A stretch of 64,000 bases of DNA from NCBI RefSeq assembly GCF_002355415.1, contig NZ_AP014936.1, positions 868,001 through 932,000 on the forward strand. The letters are read 5' to 3'. The stretch comes from Sulfurifustis variabilis. Its GTDB lineage: Bacteria; Pseudomonadota; Gammaproteobacteria; Acidiferrobacterales; Sulfurifustaceae. A program made the translations under genes and the position numbers. Below are positions 33,451 to 41,676 of the stretch, one piece after another (position 1 is the stretch's first letter; every line of letters starts with the position of its first letter). The notes beneath the pieces are model-generated. The model made no database searches, was not told the origin of the DNA, and saw only the letters and a program-made list of their open reading frames with translations.

Positions 33451-33690
33451 ATGCTGGTGTTGAGTCGGAGACCCGGGGAAGGGCTCCAGATCGAACTGGG
33501 GGACAGCGCGGCGCCAACGACCACCATAGGCGAGCTGTTCAGGGACGGGCCGATCAGAATTACCGTCACACAGGTCGACCGCAATCGGGTCAAGCTCGGT
33601 ATCCAAGCCGACCCGCGCCTGCTCGTGCTGCGTTCGGAGCTGCACGACAGACCAAAGGCCGCCAAGCGCGTGGTTGGCAGATCAAAATAG
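33451..33690 (+). CDS. csrA: CsrA/RsmA-like RNA-binding regulator with an internal insertion
   Basis: The 79-residue protein begins MLVLSRRPGEGLQI and ends DRNRVKLGIQADPRLLVLRSEL, both clear CsrA elements including the Arg needed for RNA binding (VLRSEL is the VHREEI equivalent). Between strands one and two it carries about 15 extra residues (GDSAAPTTTIGELFRDGP) that are not in standard 60-residue CsrA. It should bind GGA motifs in mRNA leaders and control translation or stability. A ribosome site GGGAGG lies four bases upstream of the ATG. It is divergent from an XRE gene. Confidence 0.85.
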   Translation: MLVLSRRPGEGLQIELGDSAAPTTTIGELFRDGPIRITVTQVDRNRVKLGIQADPRLLVLRSELHDRPKAAKRVVGRSK

Positions 33691-33960
33691 CGAACAACCT
33701 GGGGCAGAGCGTCGGCAAAGGCGTCGCCCATGCCGGACCTGCCGCAAGCGCGTAAAACTTTCCCCGCTGCGCCGAATAGCGGGACGTGTAAGCGACGCGG
33801 TCGGCGGGCACGCCGCGCACTGTAGGCCTGAACTGGGCCAAGAAGGGGTCATTGCGCCCGCCGCTCTGCGGCGGCTTCGGCTGCCCCTGGCTTGGCGGGC
33901 ACGTTGAGCCTATGGGCGGGGTGTCTTATCGGGTTACCGCTTAGCCGCAGTTCCGTCTTT
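33691..33960. other. Intergenic region, no gene seen
   Basis: I see no gene here. The sequence is GC-rich with scattered short complementary runs. It ends at the promoter of the AbrB-Doc operon. Confidence 0.3.
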
Positions 33961-33990
33961 TTGACAGACGCCCACGTGGCGCACTATGCT
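33961..33990 (+). promoter_or_regulatory. Probable promoter of the AbrB-Doc toxin-antitoxin operon
   Basis: A perfect -35 box TTGACA (33961-33966), an 18-base spacer and a -10-like TATGCT (33985-33990) lie upstream of the antitoxin start at 34022. The palindrome at 33996-34011 falls at the expected transcription start. Confidence 0.6.
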
Positions 33991-33995
33991 TGAGA

Positions 33996-34011
33996 TATAT
34001 ACGTGTATATA
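33996..34011. promoter_or_regulatory. Palindromic operator, TATATAC-GT-GTATATA
   Basis: The arms are seven bases with a two-base centre, perfectly complementary and AT-rich in a GC-rich region. The position just downstream of the -10 box suits autorepression by the AbrB-fold antitoxin. Confidence 0.6.
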
Positions 34012-34021
34012 CAGGTGCCGG

Positions 34022-34249
34022 ATGGGCAAGATAGCGCTGCGTAAGGTCGGTTCGAGCTACGTCACGACGATACCCTCCGAGCTCGTTCAGGAGCTTCATC
34101 TCAAGGAAGGGCAGAAGTTCGAAGTGACGAAGGAGAACGGCCGGCTCGTGCTGACCCCGATCACGCCCGAGAGCGAAGCGGTGATGAAGGCGCACGAAAA
34201 GGTGCTGCAGAAATACCGTGCGGCATTCCAGAAGCTCGCCGACGCGTGA
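34022..34249 (+). CDS. AbrB/MazE-fold antitoxin
   Basis: The 75-residue protein is a swapped-hairpin AbrB-type DNA-binding domain (MGKIALRKVGSSYVTTIPSE, then KEGQKFEVTKENGRLVLTP) with a C-terminal helical tail that would bind and inhibit the toxin. The ATG at 34022 is used; upstream in-frame sequence is the operator region. The stop overlaps the GTG start of the doc-like toxin gene by four bases (GTGA), so translation is coupled. Confidence 0.9.
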   Translation: MGKIALRKVGSSYVTTIPSELVQELHLKEGQKFEVTKENGRLVLTPITPESEAVMKAHEKVLQKYRAAFQKLADA

Positions 34250-34629
34250 GCCGGCCGAAGTTTATCGGTATCGAGGCGGTCCTCGCAATTCATTACGATC
34301 AGGTCAATACGTTCGGCGGAGCGCACGGGTTGCGCGATCAAGGCCTGCTCGAGTCGGCCTTTGGCCAGGCACAGCAGACGTTCGCCGACACGAACGATAT
34401 CCACGAAGCGGCGGCTCAGTACGCCGTATCGCTCGCCAGGAATCACCCCTTCGTCGACGGTAACAAGCGCACGGCCGCCGACTGCATGCTGACGTTCCTT
34501 GTGCTCAACGGGTTCGAGCCGACCATGACCAATGAGCAACTCTTCGAGTGGACCTTGAAAGTCGCGATCGAGAAGCTGACTCGCACCGAGCTGGCGAGAT
34601 CGCTGCGCGGGCATTCGCGGCGCCGTTGA
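34246..34629 (+). CDS. doc: Doc-type Fic-domain toxin
   Basis: The 127-residue protein contains the Fic/Doc core motif HPFVDGNKRTA (His67 and following). Motifs typical of Doc include FIGIEAVLAIHYDQ and GLRDQGLLESAF. Doc phosphorylates elongation factor Tu and stops translation. The partner antitoxin upstream is AbrB-fold, not Phd, a known alternative pairing. The start is GTG overlapping the antitoxin stop. Confidence 0.92.
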   Translation: MSRPKFIGIEAVLAIHYDQVNTFGGAHGLRDQGLLESAFGQAQQTFADTNDIHEAAAQYAVSLARNHPFVDGNKRTAADCMLTFLVLNGFEPTMTNEQLFEWTLKVAIEKLTRTELARSLRGHSRRR

Positions 34630-34660
34630 GGCGCCGGGCGCCATTCAGACGGGAGGGCCG

Positions 34661-35059
34661 ATGAAGACAATGATCACGCTGCACGGCAAGCCGGTACAGG
34701 TCGAGCTGAGCGACGCCGCGGAAAGGGAGTTGAAGAAACGGACCGCGCCGCTTTACGCGGAGGTGCAGTTGATCTTCGGCTGTATGATCGCCAAGCGCGT
34801 GTGGTTTAGCGATGAGGCCGTCGAACATGCGGTCGTTGTAACACCCAACTTTCTGGTCTGGTTCCGTCCCGTGCGTTATGCGAAATCGTGCAGCTTCGAC
34901 GACATCGACAATGGCGCCGAGGCCTCCGACTACCCGATGGTCGCGGACCGAACACGATTCGTTCCCGACGCGCTGACGATTCATTATCGTGCGGGAAAGT
35001 GGATCGGCGATTTCACGTTTTCGCTGGATTTGGCGCGCGCACGGCATTCGCACCCGTAG
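34661..35059 (+). CDS. Hypothetical protein, 132 residues
   Basis: A soluble protein with ITLHGKPVQVELSDAAERELKKR, a central LYAEVQLIFGCMIAKRVWF and a C-terminal IHYRAGKWIGDFTFSLDL. I do not recognise a family. It begins 31 bases after the Doc gene, behind GGGAGG, and may be a third gene of the operon or independent. It resembles small conserved beta-rich proteins in gammaproteobacteria, but no function can be given. Confidence 0.7.
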   Translation: MKTMITLHGKPVQVELSDAAERELKKRTAPLYAEVQLIFGCMIAKRVWFSDEAVEHAVVVTPNFLVWFRPVRYAKSCSFDDIDNGAEASDYPMVADRTRFVPDALTIHYRAGKWIGDFTFSLDLARARHSHP

Positions 35060-35207
35060 ATCCTTCCAAAGCGACGAAGGGGCGAAGCGATGCGGAAGTC
35101 GATTGTGGCGCTTCAACCCGGCCGGCCAGTAAAGAAACCGCTCGATCCCCGCACGCCTCTCACCGCTCGGCGTTCCCCCAAGCATCGATAAGGCTCAGGA
35201 TATACGG

Positions 35208-35549
35208 ATGAGTAACTTACCCAAGTGCCCGAAGTGCGGTTCCCAATACACATACGAAGACCGCGATATGTTCGTCTGCCCGGAATGCGCGCACGAATGG
35301 TCGAAGGAGGCGGCAATCGATGCCGCAGACGAGACGCTCGTTGTCAAGGATGCTCACGGTAACGTTCTGCAGGACGGCGACAGCGTGACCGTCATCAAGG
35401 ACCTCAAGGTCAAAGGGTCGTCGTCGGTGGTCAAGGTCGGCACCAAGGTCAAGAACATCCGGCTGGTCGAGGGCGACCACAATATCGATTGCCGGATCGA
35501 CGGCATCGGCCCGATGAAGCTCAAGTCCGAGTTCGTGAAGAAGGTGTAG
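35208..35549 (+). CDS. PhnA/YjdM-family zinc-ribbon protein
   Basis: The 113-residue protein has an N-terminal zinc ribbon with four Cys (7, 10, 24, 27: CPKC, then CPEC) and the family pattern [20 protein letters not shown]-terminal SH3-like domain reads [27 protein letters not shown]. PhnA/YjdM proteins were misnamed as phosphonate enzymes; their role is unclear. The start ATG is at 35208. Confidence 0.92.
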   Translation: MSNLPKCPKCGSQYTYEDRDMFVCPECAHEWSKEAAIDAADETLVVKDAHGNVLQDGDSVTVIKDLKVKGSSSVVKVGTKVKNIRLVEGDHNIDCRIDGIGPMKLKSEFVKKV

Positions 35550-35720
35550 TGGCGCCAGACGACTGCGGGCAGCGCCGGTCCGTTTTGCCAGACGGCTGCG
35601 CCTTTGGGCATGCGTTTGTCAGCGGCACCCGCCTGATCGGCGGCGATCTCGTTGCTGCGCCTGAAAGTCGTTAAGTAAGCTGCGTACTCTCACTCACGCA
35701 GGCGAGCAAAAGGGAGCAGG

Positions 35721-36458
35721 ATGAACGACAGATCCATTTCATGTCCGAAGTGCGGCCAGAAGGCCCAAGACAACTTCTGCAGCCACTGCGGTGCGCCGCT
35801 CGGAGCGGGAGCCGGCACAGGGATCGGACGATGGGGCATGCGAACCGTCGCGCCCTGGCTGGTCGCCGGCGTCGCCCTGGTGGCGGTGGTCGTGATGCTG
35901 GCCAAGACGGCCGATCGCGACGAGGTCGTTCCGATACCGATGTCGTCGCTGCCAGGTCCCGGGCCCACGGGCACGCCGCCGGCGGGCGGGCCGGTCGATC
36001 TGTCGTCCATGACGCCCCGGGAGGCGGCGGATCGGCTGTTCAACCGCATTATGACGGCGAGCGAGCGCGGCGACCGCGAGGAAGCGCTGCGGTTCGTGCC
36101 GATGGCGCTCATGGCCTATGACGAGCTCGGGACGCTGGACAACGACGCGCACTATCACGTGGCGCTGATTCAGCTCGTTGCGGGCGATACGGCGAAGGTC
36201 CGGGCGCATATCGAGAGCCTTCGCCAAGCCGTGCCGGGCCATCTGCTCGCCAGCATGCTGGAGCACCGGATCGCCGAACGGGAGGGAAAACCCGACGGCA
36301 TGGCGCGCGCGTACCGGGCGTTCCTCGCGGCCTACGATGCCGAGATCGCGGCGGGAAGAACCGAGTACCAGGACCACCGGGGATTGATCGATCGCTTCCG
36401 CGACGCCGCGGCGCAGGCAGCGGCGCGGCCGGCAGCCGCTCGCGCGCCGGGCAAGTAG
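35721..36458 (+). CDS. Zinc-ribbon membrane protein with helical-repeat tail
   Basis: The 245-residue protein has a zinc-ribbon (Cys8, 11, 20, 23: CPKC, CSHC), a membrane helix (about residues 45-61), a Gly/Pro-rich linker and a TPR-like helical region (REAADRLFNRIMTASERGDREEALRFVPMAL, LGTLDNDAHYHVALIQLVAGD). The layout is of a single-pass protein whose zinc ribbon is cytosolic. The function is unknown. A ribosome site GGGAGCAGG precedes the ATG. Confidence 0.8.
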   Translation: MNDRSISCPKCGQKAQDNFCSHCGAPLGAGAGTGIGRWGMRTVAPWLVAGVALVAVVVMLAKTADRDEVVPIPMSSLPGPGPTGTPPAGGPVDLSSMTPREAADRLFNRIMTASERGDREEALRFVPMALMAYDELGTLDNDAHYHVALIQLVAGDTAKVRAHIESLRQAVPGHLLASMLEHRIAEREGKPDGMARAYRAFLAAYDAEIAAGRTEYQDHRGLIDRFRDAAAQAAARPAAARAPGK

Positions 36459-36582
36459 TGGACCGCAGGGCAGGAGGGCGAATTTTTTCGATCCGAGCTT
36501 TACGCCTTCAAAGGGCGCGACACCGGCTTGACCAAAGCCCTGCGCGAAGGGCGAGCACGTGAACTCGGACTCCCGCCGACCG

Positions 36583-36843
36583 CTAGCGCTCGTCCCGGCG
36601 TCCGCTTTCCAGCTCGCGTTTGATCGCGGCCAGCTCCTGCTGCGCATCCGCAAACTCGCCGTAGGAATGGCCCGTACGAGCATACCAATAGCGGCTGTTG
36701 CCCGCGTCGCCCTCGATCTTGTGCAGCACGGCGTGGAGCCAGCAGGCGAAGGGGTCGTCTTCATCCCGCTGCACGATCGCGTGCGCGCGGTCCCACTTCC
36801 CGGCCAGGGCGGCGTTAACAGCGTCCAGCAGGTCGGCGCTCAT
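36583..36843 (-). CDS. Small conserved hypothetical protein
   Basis: The 86-residue protein from the ATG at 36843 reads SADLLDAVNAALAGKWDRAHAIVQ and DPFACWLHAVLHKIEGDAGNSRYWYART. This pattern of a short helical-repeat with Trp-His and RYWYxR is familiar from many proteobacterial hypotheticals. The upstream frame begins at a TTG at 36879 but has no ribosome site. Function unknown. Confidence 0.65.
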   Translation of the reverse strand: MSADLLDAVNAALAGKWDRAHAIVQRDEDDPFACWLHAVLHKIEGDAGNSRYWYARTGHSYGEFADAQQELAAIKRELESGRRDER

Positions 36844-36930
36844 TGGCGAATAGTGAACAAGCAATGGTCTGTCGTTCAATGGGGAGCGGGGCGGGGCCGG
36901 CAGTGCGAACTCTGGCGGCTTCGGCTCTCA

Positions 36931-36967
36931 CCCTCCCTGACCCTCCCCCATCGAGGGGAGGGGAAGT
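36931..36967. repeat. C/T-rich palindromic repeat copy
   Basis: CCCTCCCCCATCGAGGGGAG is flanked by CCCTGA and GAAGT, a copy of the dispersed palindrome with central ATCGA. It lies upstream of the DUF445 gene. Confidence 0.75.
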
Positions 36968-37020
36968 ACTTTTGAGAGCTGTTCTGGGGATAATGCCTTA
37001 CCTGACCCCGGTTCGTGTCC

Positions 37021-38283
37021 ATGGCCTCTGTCCCTTTCAGTGTCGACGACCCCGAGAAGCAGGCGCGGCTGAATAGTATGAAGCGGCGGGCCACGGGCCT
37101 GCTGCTGCTCGCGGTCGCCGTCTTCCTCGGCGCCGTGGCGTACGAGGGCGCGTATCCCGGTCTCGGCTACGTGCGGGCGGCGGCGGAGGCGGCGGTGGTC
37201 GGCGGGCTCGCGCACTGGTTCGCGGTCACGGCGCTGTTTCGCCATCCGCTCGGCATACCGATCCCGCACACGGCGATCGTCCCCCGGCGCAAGGACCGCA
37301 TCGGCGGAGCGCTCGGGAACTTCGTGCAGCGCAATTTCCTCTCGCCGGAGCTCATCCGCGCGCGGCTGGGCGAACTGCGTCTCGCCGAGCGGGTGCTGCG
37401 CTGGGTGGCGGAGCCCGAGCACGCCCAACGCGTGGCGCAGAGCGTCGCGCGCGGGCTCGCCGGCGGCGCGCGCGTGCTGAAGGACGAGGACGTGCAGGCG
37501 CTGATCGACCGCGCCGTCGCGGCGCGGGTGCGGCGGACGCCGCTCGCGCCCCTCGTCGGCAACCTGCTCGCGCACCTCACGGCCGACAACCGGCACGAGC
37601 AGCTCCTCGACGAGGCGCTCCGGATCCTCGGGCGCACGGTCGAGGAGCACGAGGCGGTGATCCGGGAGCGGGTGCGGGCCGAGAGTCCGTGGTGGATCCC
37701 CGAGGGCATCGACGACCGCATCCACGACAAGATCGTGACCGGGATCGAGCGCACGCTCGAGCAGGTCGGCCAGGACCGCGAGCACCCGCTCCGTCTGCGC
37801 TTCGACGCGGCGCTCGCGCGCTTCATCGAGCGGCTGCGCACCGACCCGGAGCTCGCCGGCCGCGCCGAGGCGATCAAGGAGGAGATGCTGGCGCACCCGG
37901 CCGTGCGGCAGTTCTCGGCCGCCCTGTGGGACGACGTGAAGCAGTCGCTCATCCGCTACGGCGAGCAGCACGAGGCGGGCGCGGGCGCGGGCCCGATCGA
38001 GCAGGGGCTGCGCTCGCTCGCCGACGCGGTGCTGGCGGACCCCGAGCTGATCGCCAAGCTCGACCGCTGGCTGATCGAGGCGATCGCGGGCCTCGTCGAG
38101 CAGTACCGCACCGATGTGGGCAAGTTCATCTCGGACACGGTCGCCGCCTGGGACCCCGAGGCGACGTCGCGCAAGATCGAGCTGCAGATCGGCCGGGACC
38201 TGCAGTTCGTGCGGATCAACGGCACCGTGGTAGGCGCGCTGGTCGGGCTCGCACTCTACACGCTGAGCCGGTTCCTGGCATGA
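37021..38283 (+). CDS. DUF445 family membrane protein
   Basis: The 420-residue protein has an N-terminal membrane segment (TGLLLLAVAVFLGAVAYEG) and the DUF445 hallmark AAAEAAVVGGLAHWFAVTALFRHPLGIPIPHTAIVPRRKDRIG. A long amphipathic helical region follows, and a C-terminal membrane helix (VVGALVGLALYTLSRFL). The function is unknown. GTG at 37015 or ATG at 37021 could be the start. It overlaps the next gene (S4 protein) by four bases. Confidence 0.9.
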   Translation: MASVPFSVDDPEKQARLNSMKRRATGLLLLAVAVFLGAVAYEGAYPGLGYVRAAAEAAVVGGLAHWFAVTALFRHPLGIPIPHTAIVPRRKDRIGGALGNFVQRNFLSPELIRARLGELRLAERVLRWVAEPEHAQRVAQSVARGLAGGARVLKDEDVQALIDRAVAARVRRTPLAPLVGNLLAHLTADNRHEQLLDEALRILGRTVEEHEAVIRERVRAESPWWIPEGIDDRIHDKIVTGIERTLEQVGQDREHPLRLRFDAALARFIERLRTDPELAGRAEAIKEEMLAHPAVRQFSAALWDDVKQSLIRYGEQHEAGAGAGPIEQGLRSLADAVLADPELIAKLDRWLIEAIAGLVEQYRTDVGKFISDTVAAWDPEATSRKIELQIGRDLQFVRINGTVVGALVGLALYTLSRFLA

Positions 38284-38681
38284 CGACCGACGCGAACCGC
38301 GCCGAGGCGCGCGTCGACAAGTGGCTCTGGACGGCGCGGTTCTTCAAGACGCGCTCGCTCGCGGCCGAGGCGGTGGCGGGCGGCAAAGTCAGGGTGAACG
38401 GCGAGCGGGCGAAGCCGGCCAGGACCGTGCGGCCCGGGGACGAGCTGCGGATCCACTTCGGTCCTTACGAGCACGTCATCCGGGTGCGGGGCGTCGCCGC
38501 CCGGCGCGGGCCCGCGACGGAAGCGGCGCTGCTCTACGAGGAGAGCGACGAGAGCAGGGCGGCGCGCAAGGAGCTGGCCGCCCGGCTCGCCGCGGAGCGC
38601 GTCTACTCGCGCGCCGCGAAAGGCCGCCCGAGCAAGAAGGAACGCCGCGAGCTCATCCGGCTGAAGCAGGGGGACTCGTAA
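38280..38681 (+). CDS. hslR: S4-domain RNA-binding protein, Hsp15 type
   Basis: The 133-residue protein has the S4 RNA-binding fold (EARVDKWLWTARFFKTRSLAAEAVAGGKVRVNG) and a basic tail (GRPSKKERRELIRLKQ). Hsp15 binds stalled 50S subunits carrying nascent chains and frees them. Length and the N-terminal VDKWLW motif match. The ATGA overlap with the DUF445 gene shows an operon. Confidence 0.92.
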   Translation: MTTDANRAEARVDKWLWTARFFKTRSLAAEAVAGGKVRVNGERAKPARTVRPGDELRIHFGPYEHVIRVRGVAARRGPATEAALLYEESDESRAARKELAARLAAERVYSRAAKGRPSKKERRELIRLKQGDS

Positions 38682-38943
38682 AAACCCGTCGAGAGAAACC
38701 GGGCGGGCGCCGCACAGTCCTTGAGGCGTGAGGTAGCGCGTGGGGAGCACACGCGCGATTGCGTGCGCAGCGCCGGCGCAAACCCAATTCGACTATTGGC
38801 GTTCGGGCATCGATGCGAGCCGAATTTCTTGCGCCGAGCCGGGATTGTGGCTCCCGACGTTCTCCTGCTCGGGTTCCCTGAGCACGACGGCGATGACGGC
38901 TGGGGGCCAGGGGATGTGGGGGAAGCGTGAAGAGATCGGCCGG

Positions 38944-39318
38944 CTAGCTGCCGAGCCGCTGGAGCGCGTCCTTGCCCCACCCGACCAGCCTGCCGTCCTG
39001 AAATATCAGCGGCGTCAGCTCGTCGTCCGTGATCTTGTCGTCGCGCTGTTTCATATCCGTGTAGTAATAAAGCACTTCGTAGGGTTTGCCGTCGTTTCCC
39101 GTGATCCATTCGCTGCGATGCGGGTTGTCAATCCACATGAACACGCCGCGCGATGGTTCGGTACCCATCAATTCCATGGCGGTCGTCTTCGCCATTCCGA
39201 CTGAGAGTTTGGCGAGATTCTGTTTGTTCGCCTCGCGAAACGGCTCCGCCGGGTCGATATAGAAGGTACCGCAGGCCGCCAGGGCGGCCGTGATCGCCAC
39301 TATCCATCCGTGTCTCAT
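38944..39318 (-). CDS. Outer-membrane lipoprotein, SmpA/BamE-like (DUF3192-like)
   Basis: The 124-residue protein has a lipoprotein signal with lipobox LAAC (Cys16). Its soluble part begins LAKLSVGMAKTTAMELMGTEPSR, the SmpA/BamE-type motif, and continues YEVLYYYTDMKQRDDKITDDELTPLIFQDGRLVGWG. BamE fold proteins support outer-membrane assembly. This one belongs to the DUF3192-like group of unknown function. An unassigned 262-base gap, 38682-38943, lies downstream. Confidence 0.82.
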   Translation of the reverse strand: MRHGWIVAITAALAACGTFYIDPAEPFREANKQNLAKLSVGMAKTTAMELMGTEPSRGVFMWIDNPHRSEWITGNDGKPYEVLYYYTDMKQRDDKITDDELTPLIFQDGRLVGWGKDALQRLGS

Positions 39319-39347
39319 TGGGACCTCGTTGTGAAATTCAGCGATTC

Positions 39348-39434
39348 GTCATTGTGCGGAGCGTAGCGACGAAGCAACCCCGGAGTCTTTAGCCTGGACG
39401 AAACCCCAGATTGCCTCGCTGCGCTCGCAACGAC
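39348..39434. repeat. Diverged GTCATTGCGAGC-type inverted element
   Basis: An 87-base copy starts GTCATTGTGCGGAGCGTAGC and closes with CTCGCTGCGCTCGCAACGAC. Ends are imperfect inverted repeats. It is a diverged member of the dispersed family. Confidence 0.8.
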
Positions 39435-39585
39435 GATAAATCAGAGCCTCTTTCATGCGAAAGCGATTGGCAAGCGCGTCGTGATCCTGCGCCGGGCCGG
39501 AAATCTCCCGCGGTAGCCTGCATTCGTACGCCGCCAACACCCCTGCAATGAGTGCCGGCGTTTAAGAAGCCGCTTCTTCGGTCCT

Positions 39586-39784
39586 GTGGCACGATGCGCT
39601 TGCGATCGAAGGGCAGGTGGCCCACGTTCAAGGCCATCCACGAGGCGCCTCGGCATAGGTTCTGCTCTCCGCCGGCTTGCTTCTGGCCCGCTCGAGGGGG
39701 TTCGTCCGCCTCAATCGCTATGCGGAAAAGCGGGAGCCCGAGGCTATGCAGAGGGCGAAGCGCGAAGACAGGAAGTTCGAATAA
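39586..39784 (+). pseudogene. Internally deleted copy of the gene at 43310-43813
   Basis: Its start region CCTGTGGCACGATG (39586-39599) matches the sequence just before the intact gene (43291-43304). A 3' part then reads VRLNRYAEKREPEAMQRAK, REDRKFE stop, almost identical to VRLNRYAEELEPEAMQRAKREDKKLE in the intact gene. About 330 bases of the middle are missing. So it is a degraded duplicate, not a functional gene. Confidence 0.75.
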
Positions 39785-39930
39785 CGGTTGTCGCCATCCT
39801 TCATGCCGCGGTTGCGATCGATCCCATCCTGACCACTTCTCTCAGAAATACCATTCCAGGCGCGGCCGGTGGCACCAGGCTCGATCACCGGATCCAGCAC
39901 GTGCCGTTTTCGGTGCTACGCTCAATAGCG

Positions 39931-41175
39931 ATGCACTACACCGCCGATCATAGCGTCACGCCCGCCGCGGACGCGCTCGATCCCTCCCGTTTTCCGCGCA
40001 CATACCGCGTCTCGACGCGCAACCGCATCCTGTTCCTTTTGCTGGGCGGAGTGGCGCTCGCGGGCGGGCTGGCGGGGATGTGGTATTTCGGGACCGGACA
40101 CGAGACGAAGACGATGACGGAAGCGGTCGCGCTCGCGGCCGTTTCCTTTGGGTTCGTGCTCCTCGGCGGGGCGCTCGTCCTGTACGTGCTGACCACGAAG
40201 GTCGTGTTGCGCGCGGACGCCATCGAGCTGCACGACTTCATGCGGACGCGAACGCTGCGGCGCGACGACATCGCGGGCTGGCGAGTGCTCCAGGCACAGC
40301 ACGTGTCGGTGCTGACGCTCGAGTCGAAGCGGGCGGGCGTGAAGCCGCTCAAGATCACGCAGATCCTGAAGACCGACGCGCTGCTCGACGCGTGGCTGGC
40401 GGGGCTGTCGGACCTCGACGCGCGGGAGCGGGAACGGTCCACCGCCGAAATCGCCGCGAGCCGGGATCTGGGTCGGACATCGGAGGAGCGCCTGGCGCGG
40501 CTCGCCGTCGCGCGCAAGGTCGCCAACGCGCTCACCGGCATTGCCGTCGTCGTCTCCGCGTGGGGTTTCCTCCTGCCCGAGCCGTACGAGCTCGTCATCG
40601 CGTCGCTCGCGGCGCTTCCGCTCGTCGCGGTGGCGCTCGCGGCCAGGGCGGGAAGCCTCTATCAGATCGCCGGACACAAGAACGACGCGCGGGCCAGCCT
40701 CGCGCTGGTCTTCATCGGCCCGGGCATGGTGCTGGGGCTGCGGGCGATCCTGGACATCGAGCTCCTCGAGTGGGGCCCGGCGTTGGCTGCGACCGTCGTC
40801 GCGGCTGCCGCGCTGACGCTCGTGCTTGCGGCGACCGACCGGCAGATGCGGGGGCGGCGCTGGGAGCTTCTGGCCATGCTGTTCCTCTCGCTCTTCTACG
40901 CCTACGGCGGGGTGGTGGAGGCCAATGCGCTGCTCGACCGCTCGGCCCCGCAGGTGTACGAGGCGAAGGTCGTGGACAAGCACAAGTCGAGCGGCAAGAC
41001 GACGCAGTACTACCTGCGCCTCACGCCGTGGGGCCCGCGCGCGACGGAGGAAGACGTGTCGGTGACGCGCGACCTGTACGAGTCGAGCTCGGCGGGACGC
41101 ACGATGTGCGTCGTGTATCGCGCGGGCGCGCTCGAGATTCCCTGGTTCACGGTTTACCCCTGCCGCGGTAGCTAG
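39931..41175 (+). CDS. Polytopic membrane protein with PH-like domain
   Basis: The 414-residue protein from the ATG at 39931 has two N-terminal membrane helices and then a bacterial PH-like region (TTKVVLRADAIELHDFMRTRTLRRDDIAG). Further membrane segments follow (LVIASLAALPLVAVALAARAG, LALVFIGPGMVLGLRAILDI, AATVVAAAALTLVLAATD). A C-terminal Cys-containing beta part reads YYLRLTPWGPR. I do not recognise a named family. The upstream in-frame extension to 39586 belongs to the pseudogene. Confidence 0.78.
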   Translation: MHYTADHSVTPAADALDPSRFPRTYRVSTRNRILFLLLGGVALAGGLAGMWYFGTGHETKTMTEAVALAAVSFGFVLLGGALVLYVLTTKVVLRADAIELHDFMRTRTLRRDDIAGWRVLQAQHVSVLTLESKRAGVKPLKITQILKTDALLDAWLAGLSDLDARERERSTAEIAASRDLGRTSEERLARLAVARKVANALTGIAVVVSAWGFLLPEPYELVIASLAALPLVAVALAARAGSLYQIAGHKNDARASLALVFIGPGMVLGLRAILDIELLEWGPALAATVVAAAALTLVLAATDRQMRGRRWELLAMLFLSLFYAYGGVVEANALLDRSAPQVYEAKVVDKHKSSGKTTQYYLRLTPWGPRATEEDVSVTRDLYESSSAGRTMCVVYRAGALEIPWFTVYPCRGS

Positions 41176-41214
41176 GCATAGCCGGGATCGGCGGGGGCCG
41201 GTTGGGCCCACCCG

Positions 41215-41435
41215 GAGTCTTGGGTAAACGCCCCCTCCCATACTAGAAAACCTGCCTGCTCCTTTGGCGGGAGCGGCGCGGGGGAGATGTCACTGCGCTT
41301 TTGCTCACCCTCTCCCCGGCCCTCCCCCATCGAGGGGGAGGAAGTGGAATGAAGGTGAGGGGGAAGAGTGATGTCGCTGTCAGGCTCTGTTCTTCACTCT
41401 CTCCCCGGCCCTCCCCCATCGAGGGGGAGGGAAGT
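41215..41435. repeat. Cluster of C/T-rich palindromic repeats
   Basis: Two close copies read CTCTCCCCGGCCCTCCCCCA then TCGAGGGGGAGGAAG, at about 41310-41345 and 41395-41435. A shorter block near 41230-41285 resembles them. They lie between the PH-like gene and the AEC transporter. Confidence 0.85.
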
Positions 41436-41676
41436 TTCGATTCGCTTTGGTCGCTTGCGGGGTGCTCGCGCGCTGACAGTCTTCTAATAAGACACGATCC
41501 GTCGGTTTCTCGGCGGCGGCGAGCCGTTCGTCGGGCGGGGCCTCGGGGGTGAACGCGCCGGTACTTTAATCAGAGGGTGCGGGGAGAACGGGCCTTGCTC
41601 CCGGCACTTGGGCAGATCGCGGAGAGCCGGGCCGGCCAGGACAGAACCGCCGGGACAACAACAACGAGGAGGGACG

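Noticed and set aside
38682-38943. Possible gene between the S4 protein and the BamE-like gene
   Set aside because: Both strands give frames, but with no start, ribosome site or family-like motif. I see only GC-rich intergenic sequence.
39586-41175. Single 529-codon frame covering the pseudogene and the PH-like membrane protein
   Set aside because: The first 115 codons match the deleted duplicate's sequence in a shifted frame and have no protein-like pattern. The membrane protein starts at 39931.
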